From Membranipora membranacea (lineage: Eukaryota; Bryozoa; Gymnolaemata; Cheilostomatida; Membraniporidae), in the NCBI GenBank assembly GCA_914767715.1, contig OU612066.1, positions 34,510,283 to 34,570,282 of the forward strand: a stretch of DNA of 60,000 bases, written 5' to 3'. Positions 37,601 to 45,317 of this stretch are shown here, one piece after another. The translations under genes were made by a program, and so were the position numbers. The number at the start of each line of letters is the position of its first letter. The stretch's first letter is position 1. The notes under the pieces are model-generated. The model saw nothing but the letters and a program-made list of their open reading frames with translations. It ran no database searches and had not been told where the DNA came from.

Positions 37601-40600
37601 CGCAGTCAATCCAGTATGGTAACTTGATCTGATATTTGCCACATGAGTCAGAATTCACATCCCAGTTACATCCACTGCTTCCTCCCTCAACCTGGAAACA
37701 CAAACTTAAACAATTTGTGGCAGCAAAAATTGCGACATCACTCAGTAAAAAATACATGGAGAGGCAAACATCTAACTTACCAGTGATTTTGTTGATCAAA
37801 ACCGACCCTAGATACAAACAAACAACGCCTAAGAAACCTCCCTCGCATACTTGAAGTTGCACAATACTGTCCTTATTCTAGTTTTATCTATCTTAATTTT
37901 TTTTGTAATAACTCAGTTGACTAAGTTGTGAATAAGATTAAAATACTATCAGAGCTGACTGATCACTTGCTTACCTTGCCGATGCAGTTGATACAGCTAT
38001 CAGATAAGCCAGCATATGCAACAGCAATCAAACCTAACGCCATCAATAAAACTTTCTCCATGATCTTGACTTTCTCTTAAGCCTCAGTAAAATAAACCTT
38101 GCAGTGCGCTCAACGCCTACTGGAATTATGAAACATTTTCAGCGAGCCTGTAGTAGTTATAGCATTTGAGTTGATACCACATGTTATTTCTCATACAGTA
38201 CAAGCCTGGATGCCAAACGCTCCTGTGATAAACTACCTGACTCCATGACACATCAATGTTGATGTCACAAATGAGGACCTGTTCGTTTGCCAAATTTTAA
38301 ATTATATTTTATATTCAAATTTTACGATTCTGTTTTCAACAGGTGATCGAAGGAAAGGAAGAACAGATCCACAAGCTAACTAAGGAGATTTGTGAATGGC
38401 AGATGAAATGTCAGAACCTAAGTGATATCGAACTGGAGAAGAATTCTGTCAATCATAAGCTTATTTCGGTTGCCCATGAGAAAGAGTTTCTCCAGGTGAA
38501 TAATTTGAGGATTGGGGAGGGAGAGTGTACCCCCAACAATTAACAATAATTCAATGACTTGGACGCTTGGGCTACCGGAGCTTCTATTCCTGTCACAACT
38601 AAACTAGGCATCCTAGTAGCAAGATTTGTGTTAAATGCCTCACAGATGTTGATTCTCAGCTACTATAATGTTTTATCTCCATCGGATGTAATGCAGTATG
38701 GTAATGTCATATAAATTTTAAAACTGACAAATGAAGAATATCAATATATTACACTGCTGCAACCTTCATCGCTGAGCTAGCCTGGGACCTTAGAAACTTT
38801 CCGGTTATTCTAAGCAGCTGGTGGCTCACTTTTGGGCCCTGGATAATAATTAGAAGGCATTTGATTGTCTTGATGGGACAGCTGGTGATTGCATAGTTTT
38901 ACACTAAAAGGATTTTCTTTTTGTTCCTTTTTATAAAATTGATGTCAAAAAATAACAAAGATCAGGAATAAAAATATGTCTTGTTGCGGTTCCGGTTAGT
39001 TAGTAGGCCTTTCTGAAAATTCAACAATCATATGTTGTCTATATGTTGTGCTTCTTTTAATTTACAGGATATGCAGAATAAGATGATGTCTCAAATCGGT
39101 ACACTCAATCAGAAGACTGCCACACTGGAGGCTGATATACAGAAAATAACTTCTGAGAAAAAAGCGCTGCAACAGCAACTACATCAGGGTAAGGCAAGAC
39201 CAACATACCGTCTCAAAATCGGCTGTGTTTGTTATATTGTTGTTTATTATCTTTTGTAAAGTTTTACTGTCTCATGACAGATGTCATACTTGATAGTTAA
39301 GGTATTTTCTGTCTCTTTAAAGAAGGATGGACTGGGCAACTATTCAAGAAATATGGTATTTCTCTCTTTTATTTCTGCATACCTTCCATAGTATGATTTG
39401 CGACTGCTATTGTAGTTTGTAGCTTATATGCTCACGTTGTAGGCCTATGTTTTTCAGCAATAGTGTCTTTCTGCAATTAAGTAATTCTTTCGCCCGCTTC
39501 TTGCTAGCAAACTCTTTCTTGTTTTGTAAGGGACTTGTCAAGGATAGCCAATTCAACGGGAGGTTATGCCTCTGCAACCCACAGAACTCAAGCCTTCCAT
39601 AAAAAACTGCGTCACTTAATAAATTACAGTTATTTGTAATTTAAATCCTCGACAGAGAGGCAGCATCCTCTCAAAGCATTTCCCCTGCCCCCAATTGTCA
39701 CCCCTCCCCTACCGTATATCACCCCCTATATCAAACCTCCCCTCGCTTTAATATCACCCCCCTCCCCCATACCGATTCTCCCATTTCCATGACATTTCAT
39801 TCATATGTAGTAGTTATTTTATTAGGTCTGGCCGATAAATCTAAAGATGAGGAGATAACCTCACTAAAGCAGAAACTTGAAGAGTGGCAGAAGAATAAGG
39901 AACAGTTAGTTAGTCAGCTAGAACATGTATGTATCTGTTTAATAGAGTATCTCTCAATTTAAACATTGAAAATTCCCAATATATCTGATCAAATATTACA
40001 CAGTCGTTAGAGCAGAACTGTTTTTAGAATTTTCAGCACACGTTTTATGCTCTCCGCATATCTCAGTAATACCTACTGTAAGACCTATGCCAGCTCATTA
40101 TCAATCCCCAAGAACAGAAGAAGATGGCATATGACATCACACCTAAAGCCTGGTACCCATCAACTGCATAACTGTCCCAGGAACTCATCTGCGATCATGC
40201 ACGACCACTTGTGCATTGCTGTGATTGATGGGTACAAAATACACAGAGATCGTGCGTTTACAAATACCTTCGCACGATAGTAGAATTGATTCTACTTTCG
40301 TGCGATATGTTGTGCGATATGTTGTGCGATATGTTGTGCGATATGTTGTGCGATATGTTGTGCGATATGTTGTGCGATATGTTGTGCGATATGTTGTGCT
40401 GATGATTGCCAGTGCAAAATCTTAGAAATTCCTGAGATTAAAAAAGCACATTGGTGGGTACAAGGCTTAAGTGGTGTTAGAGAACATGGTCATTTTCCCG
40501 TGGAGTACTTCACTGCTTCATCAATTCATATGTGTTTGTTGTAACTTCACTTTGCAAGCAAAGTGTATATTGCGGATTTGTGATCAACGACTTGGTGGAA

Positions 40601-43600
40601 TTTTTTGTACACAGGTCATGAATGAAAAAGATGAAACTATTGCTGAACTTAGAGCCTCATCTGGTGATAGTAGTCAATACGCTGGCCTGGAAAAGGTAAA
40701 TAATGGGGAGTCTCTGTCATACATGTTCATAAATAGGACTTCAGCATATGAGAAAGTTTGCTTTAGCTAGTCGTAGTAATGACAACTTCTTTATATCACA
40801 GGCTCAAGTTTAACAGAGGTTGAATAATATGTGATGTGACACTGTGACCTATGTGGCAAAGGGAATTCTCTGCTCTTACATAGAACTTGAGCTAACAGCA
40901 GTATATTATCAGAAGGTATGTTGCTATATGAAGCAATAGCACATCTGCTGCTGATGACAGATAGTGTAGCCTTTCTTATTTTCCATGGATCTTTTAGAAG
41001 ATGACGAAACTTGAAGAGAAAGTTACCAGGAAGGACAAGATAATCCTACAGCTAGAACAAAAGATACGTAGCCAGGAGACCACAATACAAGATTTAGTTT
41101 TAGGGTCGGGTACAAGGCCCCGCAGTACAAGAGGGTCAGCTTCCAGGCTAAACAAGGAAGACAGTGAAAAAGTTAAGGTATGGCTAATGTAAAACATTCG
41201 AATGGATAAATAGAAACTTTGATGTTAAAATGTCTTGCTTCTCACTGGCATGGTAGTATTCTCTTGAAAAATGAGTTCTCAACTTAGAAAAATATCCTTT
41301 TCTCAAACTAGAAAGACAGCTCTAAGAGCAAAATTCTGACATTTGGGGTTATGCATACATGAAAGGAGAGAGGACAACTACTAAAGAAGCATGGGGATTT
41401 GTAACAAAACTGCATCATTCTATATTTCTCTTGTGTGTTAGGCCCTAGAAGAAGAATTGAGAGCTGAGAGAGAACATCACACAGATACACAGCAGACATT
41501 AGAGAGAGTACTCCACGCTAAGGATGAACAGGTCGCTGATCTCAAGGAGGCTAATAATAAAATACAGGCTCAGCTGGAGAAACTGGAGGGACAGGCTAAG
41601 AGTAGTAATAAAACACCAGCCAGGCCTAGTGATAGATTCAAGGTACATCTATGTATTATACGATTGTGTTATGCTATGTATCAAATGTTTGTGGGTTTTC
41701 TAGAAAAGCCTATGTTACAGTTTATATACAAAGCCTTGCCATGTTAATCTGCTGTCTTTTTTTACAGGAGCCAAGTTTCAGTAATGATAATGAGCTGACT
41801 GGTTCAACCTTAGAGCTGGATGTGACTCCGATGTCGGGAAAGAAAGCACCCAGATCTACAGTAAGTTACATAATATCGAGTCATTCACAAATGCAATCAG
41901 CTCACTAAAAACTGGACATATTATGACGATGTTTGTGAAAGACAGGATGACTTTTGGGGGTTAGTGACATTCCATTATAAAAATCCCACCAAGCAGGATA
42001 GGATAGGGTGTTTTGGTGCATATCGCCACAAGCTTTGTGTGGGAGAGTTTATATTGTGCCATGTTATTGTTAATGATCAGCTAGTCTCACTTTAATTATA
42101 AATCAAGATCTTAGAATTATCTTCTAAATGGTGATACTTTTACTTTTTCACATTTCACATTTCCTTTCAGCAGGGAGAACAACCTCAGACCATCACATTA
42201 TTTGCTCAATCACAATTGTCCCATGCTTTAAATGAGCGGTCCACTCCCAAATCGAAAGAAGAATGCTTACAATTTCCATGATGATAAAACATCAAAATAA
42301 ACCCGGGACTCCCGCATTGAAGATATTGTCAAAGGGGTTTCCATTCATCTACGTATTAATTCGAATGAAGAAACGAGAGCCAATGCAAACGGAAATTGAC
42401 CTAAATGCTACTCCCATGTATCGATTGGCCCTCAAATTGTTGTCACAATGACATTTTGGAACATAATGATTATCTTGTTGAGAAGTAGGTTGCTGAGAAT
42501 TGATTTACGACAAAAATTTACTCCTGAGTAACTTCTAATGGCTGTGATATATTAATTATAGAGAAAGAGCACACGTAAATCAACACGTAAGAGTACACTG
42601 TCATCGCAAAGTAAAGAGAATGTAACAGGAAGTGGATCTAAGGCTGGCAGTACACTAAAGCGCCTACAGGAAGTGCTGGAAAAGTCTACTTCACCTCTCG
42701 CCTCACCAGGTAAACAATACCAATTTGAAAACACTGTGCTTAGCTAACGCATTTTCTTTGGTATCACACTTAAATTTGCCTTCCCAAAAACTGCTCTGTC
42801 CTGAAGTTCTAAGGAAGAGTCGTGACATCATGGATCTGATATAACTCGAAGTCTAAGAGCGTGTTTGTGTTGCAGTTTTGTTTCAGGATTTCCTTTTCTG
42901 CTTTTCACAACGCTATGCTTCACAGGGCACAGGAACTTTTTTGAGGCAAGATTAATGCAAAAGTTGAGGTGTTACCTTTATATATTACTGGGCTTCTCTG
43001 CGAAGCATTCCATAAAAATCCGTTGGGAGTGAAGTGTGTAAAAGCACACATCACGATGCTCGTTATGTAGATTGCGATTATGTAGATGAAGTATGCATGT
43101 ATGCAGTAATACCTATGTTCATTTCACCTCAACTTCAACTTATGCTACTACTATTTTGATGACCTTTTTGTTAAGTGCCAAATATCACTTATGTGTGTAA
43201 TTTATAGTTTTACGAGACTTCCGGGTCGACAATGATGATGGTAACTTTTATAATGTTAGATATTATGAAATTGTTCTGTATAATATTTTAATACTATTCT
43301 ATACTTCTCTCTTTCTACTTTTGCATGCCAAACTCTCACCGCTTTCCGAACTGTGATAATGTGCAAATCAAACTAAATCTTCTCTCAGTTTTGATGCCTC
43401 TTGTCTGTTATATGTGAAAAATTGTCAGATTTTGACAAAGATATTGTATCATTATATTGGGTTTTAGAATGCAAAATAACACACTTGAGCCTATTTGGAA
43501 ACAGTTAGAAAATCTAATCTGTCTAGTACAGTCCTAATAATCGGGGAGATTATTCTAATTTACATATTTATTATTATATACTTTTATTGGCATAAATCTC

Positions 43601-44317
43601 AGTTGTTTAAAATGTTTTCCAGAATGCTTCAAAAAAACTTTCAAAAAACATAGTAATAATTAATCAAACAAAAGAGGAACATGATTTTCATCGTCTGATA
43701 ATATAATATGGAATTAAAAAATTATTATTTTAGCTAAGAAGTTACTGATACACATGAGTCCACTGAGAGGAGGTGCAGATAACTCCTCCTCTACGGCGGC
43801 AGCAGCGACTGAGTCATCGTCAGCAGCATCGTGTGTTACCACGACAACAGAGAGCTCAGAGCAGAGCGAGGACGCTGGCAGACAGACAAGACGCAGACGT
43901 AAACTGTATAAACTAGACGAGAACGCCCTCACAGCTACTCCTCAAGAGGTCTGTCTGTCTGTCTGTGATAATGACACGAAAAAGTTCGGCAAACTTTTTA
44001 CCAGTATCACTTTATATGTCTTTCCCTCACATATAGTTATGACCTACATTTACAACTCCCCCCCTAACTTGGAAACCCATATTATCGTTGGAGGTCATGG
44101 CGGGCATTGATACAGTGCTTTATATTTACATTAATTTACTGAACTTTCCTTTCTCCCTCATATATACAACATACCCATATGCAAAAGGTTTGGTTTTCAT
44201 ACTATTGCTATATTTTATTGCTATTTGTAGGAAGAGGGAAGCAGTCGTAAGCGCACAAGAGCTTCTAATGTGCATAGTATAGTATCCAGAAATATGAGAA
44301 GTATGCAACTAAAGTAG
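7614..44317 (+). CDS. KIF20B: Kinesin-6 family motor, KIF20B-like, long isoform (about 2129 aa)
   Basis: Plus-end microtubule motor of the mitotic kinesin-6 group (cytokinesis). Forty-one exons with matching phases: 7614-7865, 8212-8470, 8867-9048, 9551-9635, 9920-10120, 10487-10670, 11050-11196, 11539-11696, 12117-12248, 12652-12741, 13291-13459, 13809-13968, 14382-14412, 14592-14656, 14915-15095, 15454-15648, 16034-16161, 16548-16637, 16798-17107, 18459-18661, 18924-19151, 19838-20016, 20335-20473, 21399-21632, 21924-22127, 22492-22615, 34125-34263, 35219-35291, 35630-35776, 36237-36434, 36721-36843, 38343-38495, 39068-39188, 39826-39926, 40615-40695, 40998-41177, 41442-41642, 41768-41860, 42562-42709, 43734-43948, 44231-44317. 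The motor (about residues 75-510) has P-loop GVTNSGKT (159-166), switch I NESSSRSH (358-365), switch II DLAGSE (393-398) and an insertion typical of kinesin-6. About 1400 residues of coiled coil follow, then a basic tail (RRRRKLYKLDENA). Human KIF20B has 1820 aa; KIF20A (890 aa) lacks such a rod. Exon edges are inferred. Confidence 0.92.
9341..9479. repeat. Interspersed repeat, copy 1 (139 bp)
   Basis: Nearly identical to 10843-10979: shares GATAGTTGTGTGGAATGAT, the GCTGCACACAG block and the end CTTCTGACCACACC. Both copies lie in the same orientation in introns 3 and 6 of the kinesin gene. Ends resemble a short imperfect inverted repeat (GTGTGG / CCACAC), so a non-autonomous element is plausible. 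Confidence 0.8.
10843..10979. repeat. Interspersed repeat, copy 2 (137 bp)
   Basis: Second copy of the repeat at 9341-9479, differing at a handful of positions (e.g. CATCTGTTTGCTG for GATTCGCTGCCTG). Confidence 0.8.
16798..17562 (+). CDS. Alternative 3' terminal exon of the kinesin-6 gene (short isoform)
   Basis: Exon 19 of the long form ends at a good donor (CAG/GTAGGAAG, 17107/17108), but its frame stays open for another 151 codons to a TAA at 17560-17562. Reading through gives a protein of about 1157 aa instead of 2129. The extra tail is Ser/Thr-rich, then strongly basic, with a possible bipartite nuclear signal (KRKSAAGLEADTRATKKRK) and possible Cdk sites (DPTPVR, NSPAK). The normal next exon (18459) has the matching phase, so both forms are possible from one locus. 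The tail's composition looks selected rather than random intron sequence. I saw no AATAAA between 17563 and 18050. An alternative is that exons 1-19 plus this tail are the main gene form and the downstream rod is used only in some cells. Confidence 0.7.
   Translation, partial: EKEMTELKQTLEEAGETFQQKETEMTKMKEELSSVIAESEKLSDKHSELVADHKMLTDKMASMENQLSSQRVHNSETEQETAELKTENSKLTSEVANLKTQLAGRKDSPFLFKGKENTTSALSKARALGLGPKSASTISLSSLSSGHRDPTPVRSTQGTPYLAMHTKSSLLRLQVTQNSPAKVEKCLDHSCFANNDNRPNTRRVTRSGKRKSAAGLEADTRATKKRKADTKPKKRVSNVFKRVYATRSRVKKSE
18273..18297. repeat. AT dinucleotide microsatellite
   Basis: About eleven AT units inside kinesin intron 19, shortly upstream of exon 20. Confidence 0.85.
20595..20971. 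mobile_element. TA-flanked miniature inverted-repeat element (MITE)
   Basis: Terminal inverted repeats CCGTAATCCCTCACCTATA (left) and its near-perfect complement (right, one mismatch) are each flanked by TA. This is the target preference of Tc1/mariner-type transposases. It is 377 bp, non-coding, and lies in kinesin intron 23. The interior holds GGGGTGTCTTATAGCTGT repeats at about 20855-20900 and the tRNA-like segment at 20727-20798. Confidence 0.82.
20727..20798 (+). pseudogene. tRNA-like sequence inside the MITE
   Basis: Box A-like AGCTCAGTGGTAGAG and box B-like GAGTTCGAAACCC are correctly spaced, and the T-arm can pair (GTGAG/CCCAC with one mismatch). The putative acceptor ends (AGATGAA and GAGGGCA) do not pair, so a working tRNA is unlikely. 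It is best seen as a tRNA-derived or tRNA-mimicking segment. Confidence 0.55.
21150..21345 (-). mobile_element. tRNA-derived SINE fragment
   Basis: On the minus strand: GGTGGCTCAGTTGGTTAGAG (box A), then CTGGGATTCGGCTGGACC (box B-like) and a short non-coding body. It lies in kinesin intron 23, just upstream of exon 24. No clear target-site duplication was found. Confidence 0.65.
22668..22783. repeat. Tandem duplication, two 58-bp units
   Basis: Two adjacent AT-rich units share CATAATA(C/T)TATATTAA and AAAAAATTTCGTTTCA-like blocks. They lie about 90 bases past the 3' end of the first lysozyme gene. Confidence 0.7.
22876..23559 (-). CDS. Invertebrate-type lysozyme, copy 1 (150 aa)
   Basis: Secreted muramidase of the i-type (destabilase) family, which cleaves peptidoglycan and often has isopeptidase activity too. 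Three exons: 23559-23461, 23340-23235 and 23123-22876. Exon 1 gives a signal peptide (MAVNCLFVFIGLSLVHHTFA) and CIDCIGK. Exon 2 carries VENGPPNECIMDVGSLSCG: the Glu of VENG and the Asp of MDVGS match the family's catalytic pair. Exon 3 starts WRTCSFDEVCARQC and has GRIHNGGPHGC. At least ten cysteines fit a disulfide-rich fold. The length is usual for the family. The gene lies antisense inside intron 26 of the kinesin gene and looks intact, with no stop or frameshift. It has a C-terminal extension (KQERPMLIHEQ) absent from the other copies. Confidence 0.93.
23933..24785. repeat. Tandem array of about five 176-bp units
   Basis: Each unit starts TTTCTAGGGTAAAAAA (23933, 24110, 24284, 24460, 24638). 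It runs through GCTGAATCCAAAAATGAGGG, the palindrome GGGTGTACCC, and CAGCGGCAGCG, to ACAGAGAACAAGAATATAT. Spacing is 174-178 bp; the fifth copy is shortened. Part of the unit (the GTGTACCC..GTTGTAG block) also occurs inverted at the far end of the host element, so the array looks like amplified subterminal sequence. Confidence 0.92.
24797..27390 (-). pseudogene. Decayed multi-exon gene with zinc-finger-like and CXC-like segments
   Basis: Segments in 5'-3' order on the minus strand resemble one large, poorly characterised family common in invertebrate genomes. The first zinc-finger-like part (27390-27031) has CIIHFEKVDEAAE and YKYHRLCMFRFSKSKLERA. The second (CVICNKEKYKNRKKL, ending 26598) joins exon 26372-26252 (EMRYHSACHKND) and then an exon from 26082 (WRQLEDLVSSKIEREKGSY). 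Next come LKREFKGRLSFHQASD (about 25650-25560) and 25506-25171 (AVRHMTGSKLLAKLIHGFGH). The last piece (25174-24797) has CKCEVSNCLGGRCSCN and CTPLCMCKSCEN, a Cys-rich tail like CXC/tesmin motifs. In-frame stops (e.g. before KLAELKYVAKEW) and an apparently missing central region between the last two pieces argue that it is inactive. Function unknown; probably the element's own gene, perhaps transposition-related, though no catalytic core was recognised. Confidence 0.6.
26890..26964. repeat. Near-perfect 75-bp palindrome
   Basis: Arms of about 37 bases: CTGTGAGAAATAATAGAGTT and CATCAAGGAGTAAAAG on the left are mirrored by the complement on the right, with few mismatches and almost no loop. It lies between the two zinc-finger-like segments of the decayed gene. 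Confidence 0.85.
28410..29189 (+). mobile_element. 3' fragment of an R2-type non-LTR retrotransposon (restriction-like endonuclease)
   Basis: One ORF (237 aa from the ATG at 28476; open from about 28400). It has a zinc-knuckle pattern C-x2-C-x7-H-x4-C (Cys37, Cys40, His48, Cys53) followed by RPDLIVW (126-132) and LMELTVPWE (141-149). A CCHC knuckle followed by a PD...E/D motif is the C-terminal hallmark of retrotransposons with a restriction-like endonuclease (R2/R4/NeSL/Hero group), which nicks target DNA for integration. No reverse transcriptase lies upstream, so this is a 5'-truncated copy. The surviving frame has no internal stop, so it is young or preserved. Domain assignment is inferred from motif order. 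Confidence 0.7.
30497..30735. repeat. Local tandem repeats (two 62-bp units, then 41-bp units)
   Basis: Two copies of a unit built on TCAACTCGTAATC(T/C)TGAACTCTGTA (about 30497-30619) are followed by about two and a half copies of a unit built on CAAAGTCTAAA and CAAACCCTTGCT (about 30645-30740). No coding potential. Confidence 0.75.
31222..31240. repeat. Poly-G run
   Basis: Homopolymer of about 16 G in kinesin intron 26. Similar shorter runs occur at about 9667 and 53863. Confidence 0.85.
31490..31544. repeat. Palindrome related to the one at 26890
   Basis: Core ATCAAGGAGTAAAAGAG / TTTTACTCCTTGAT at 31498-31528, with outer arms ATAGTAC / GTACTAT. It shares ATCAAGGAGTAAAAG with the 26890 palindrome. 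Confidence 0.8.
31844..32285. repeat. Degenerate tandem repeat of about 180 bp, three copies
   Basis: Copies share ATTGTCTG(A/G)GAATCA, AAGGAAGTCACATAT, CCACCCAA and CTCTGATGGTT in the same order, starting about 31844, 32012 and 32222. The third is partial. No ORF. Confidence 0.7.
32615..33535 (-). CDS. Invertebrate-type lysozyme, copy 2 (142 aa)
   Basis: Three exons, 33535-33437, 33176-33071 and 32838-32615, with the same phases as copy 1. Signal peptide MRGVFAFIALSMYMVLGATG, then CIDCIGK. The active-site exon encodes the same ENGPPNECIMDVGSLSCG stretch as copy 1, with catalytic Glu and Asp kept. Exon 3 begins WKTCSFDETCARQC and contains GRIHNGGPHGC, ending MRRKCGLQN. It is intact and secreted, with a disulfide-rich fold expected. 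It is antisense in kinesin intron 26, close to the end of that intron. The start is taken at the ATG at 33535; the frame also reads through a TTG upstream, which is not needed. Probably digestive or antibacterial like other members; the sequence does not decide which. Confidence 0.93.
34303..34402. mobile_element. Short inverted-repeat element, copy 1
   Basis: About 100 bp bounded by TGCCCGGGTTGCTGGTAGTG and a decayed complement (CACCAGCAACAC). It lies in kinesin intron 27 just past exon 27 and has the same ends as the element at 44791-44884. Confidence 0.7.
36954..38061 (-). CDS. Invertebrate-type lysozyme, copy 3 (134 aa)
   Basis: Three exons, 38061-37975, 37691-37586 and 37165-36954, with intron phases identical to copies 1 and 2. 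Signal peptide MEKVLLMALGLIAVAYAG, then CINCIGK. The active-site exon reads VEGGSSGCNWDVNSDSCGKY, so the catalytic Glu (VEGG) and Asp (WDV) are present, though the surroundings differ from the other copies. IDCGRPGE matches molluscan-type members better. Exon 3 has SWKACAASDSCSRQC and GRIHNGGPSGC and ends KRYC. It is the most diverged paralogue here and is intact. It lies antisense in kinesin intron 31 and nearly fills it. Confidence 0.93.
40145..40469. mobile_element. Inverted-repeat element containing a minisatellite
   Basis: Ends AAAGCCTGGTACCCATCAA (40145-40163) and the complement of TAAGCCTTGTACCCACCAA (40451-40469) pair at most positions. About 325 bp, non-coding, in kinesin intron 34. 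It contains a 16-bp hairpin (40270-40305, TCGCACGA(T/A)AGTAGAA arms) leading straight into the 12-bp array. Probably a non-autonomous DNA transposon. Confidence 0.75.
40300..40399. repeat. 12-bp minisatellite, about 8 perfect copies
   Basis: Unit GTGCGATATGTT repeated without visible mismatch. In one frame it would read (Y V V R)n, but it lies in an intron and has no other sign of being coding. Confidence 0.95.
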
Positions 44318-45317
44318 AATTGTGCTGCCAAATCGCCTCACCTCATATCAGACCTAGTCTAAGTGCACAGACAATAGACTGAATAGGTGCAAGATGGCTA
44401 GAGTATATCTGACCTAACTTAATTTGAGATCCGAGCACCAAGACTTATTTGTTCTACCACGATGTCTTCCTCTATATCCTTTTCTTTAACAAAGTATAGC
44501 TATGTTGTATCTTTTATATGATTTCTTATCAAAAGTCTTAGACCACTATTTCCACAGTTTCTCTTTTTACTACGATATTTATATTATTCTTATAACCCAT
44601 AATATGTTGTTTTATTTGTATGTTATGTTGTTATAACCTTAATCGTTTAAACAATCTATGCATGCAAGACTTGCAAACCATCTGGTGTTACTTTTATACT
44701 AATTAATACAGCGTATATAATAAGCCTTTGCCAGCCATGACAATACTTTCAGCTTTTTTTACTGTTGGTATAGTGTAAGTGCTCGAGTTCCGCCCTGGTT
44801 GCTGGTAACGGCATTCTGTTGTCAACCCCAGCACAACCTGGTTTGTGGTTGATAGTGGAATGCCACTACCAGCAACCCGGGCAGAATTCGACTTATTGTT
44901 GTTGGTGTAAGAACCCTCTCAATGAATACCAAAAATAATCAAGAAAAGATAGCAGGGCAAACTACCCTAAACTACGAGTTTGACGGACACAAATTACCTG
45001 TGATAGAGAAATACACCCTAAGTCTTTTGACTGAAGCTGTCGTGATTTCAATATACAGAAGTGATGAAGACACCTGTAGATGCTGTCAGCATGTGCATTT
45101 TAAAGAAATATCAAGTGTAAAAGTTCATATTTTATATAAGTTTTTATATAGCATAGAAGACCCCCACCAGCATTCTCAGGTCTGTCATTCCGAATCATAT
45201 TGTACCCAGGAATAGTGTAAAAAATGTTCTTTTCATTCTGATTTATGAACGTCTCAGTTAAACAAAAAATGGGAAAATCTTCAGTTTGTAAAATGCTCTT
45301 TACCTCATCAAGCTTGC
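44318..45317. other. Kinesin 3' flank and short intergenic region
   Basis: About 1 kb after the kinesin stop. It contains the inverted-repeat element at 44791-44884 and a 97-codon ORF at 44922-45215 that I do not recognise and do not call as a gene. I saw no canonical AATAAA close to the kinesin stop, so the polyadenylation site is not placed. Confidence 0.5.
44791..44884. mobile_element. Short inverted-repeat element, copy 2
   Basis: Ends GCCCTGGTTGCTGGTAACGG and the complement of GCCCGGGTTGCTGGTAGTGG pair over about 26 bases. GAGTTC / GAATTC outside may extend the pairing. Related to 34303-34402. It lies about 470 bases past the kinesin stop codon. Confidence 0.75.

Noticed and set aside
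40225-40425. ORF with repeated YVVR units.
   Set aside because: Translation of the 12-bp minisatellite in an intron; no splice signals or conserved flanks.
44922-45215. 97-codon ORF between the kinesin and the LINE, with Cys/His residues.
   Set aside because: No recognised domain, splice signals or homology; could be LINE-derived or random.
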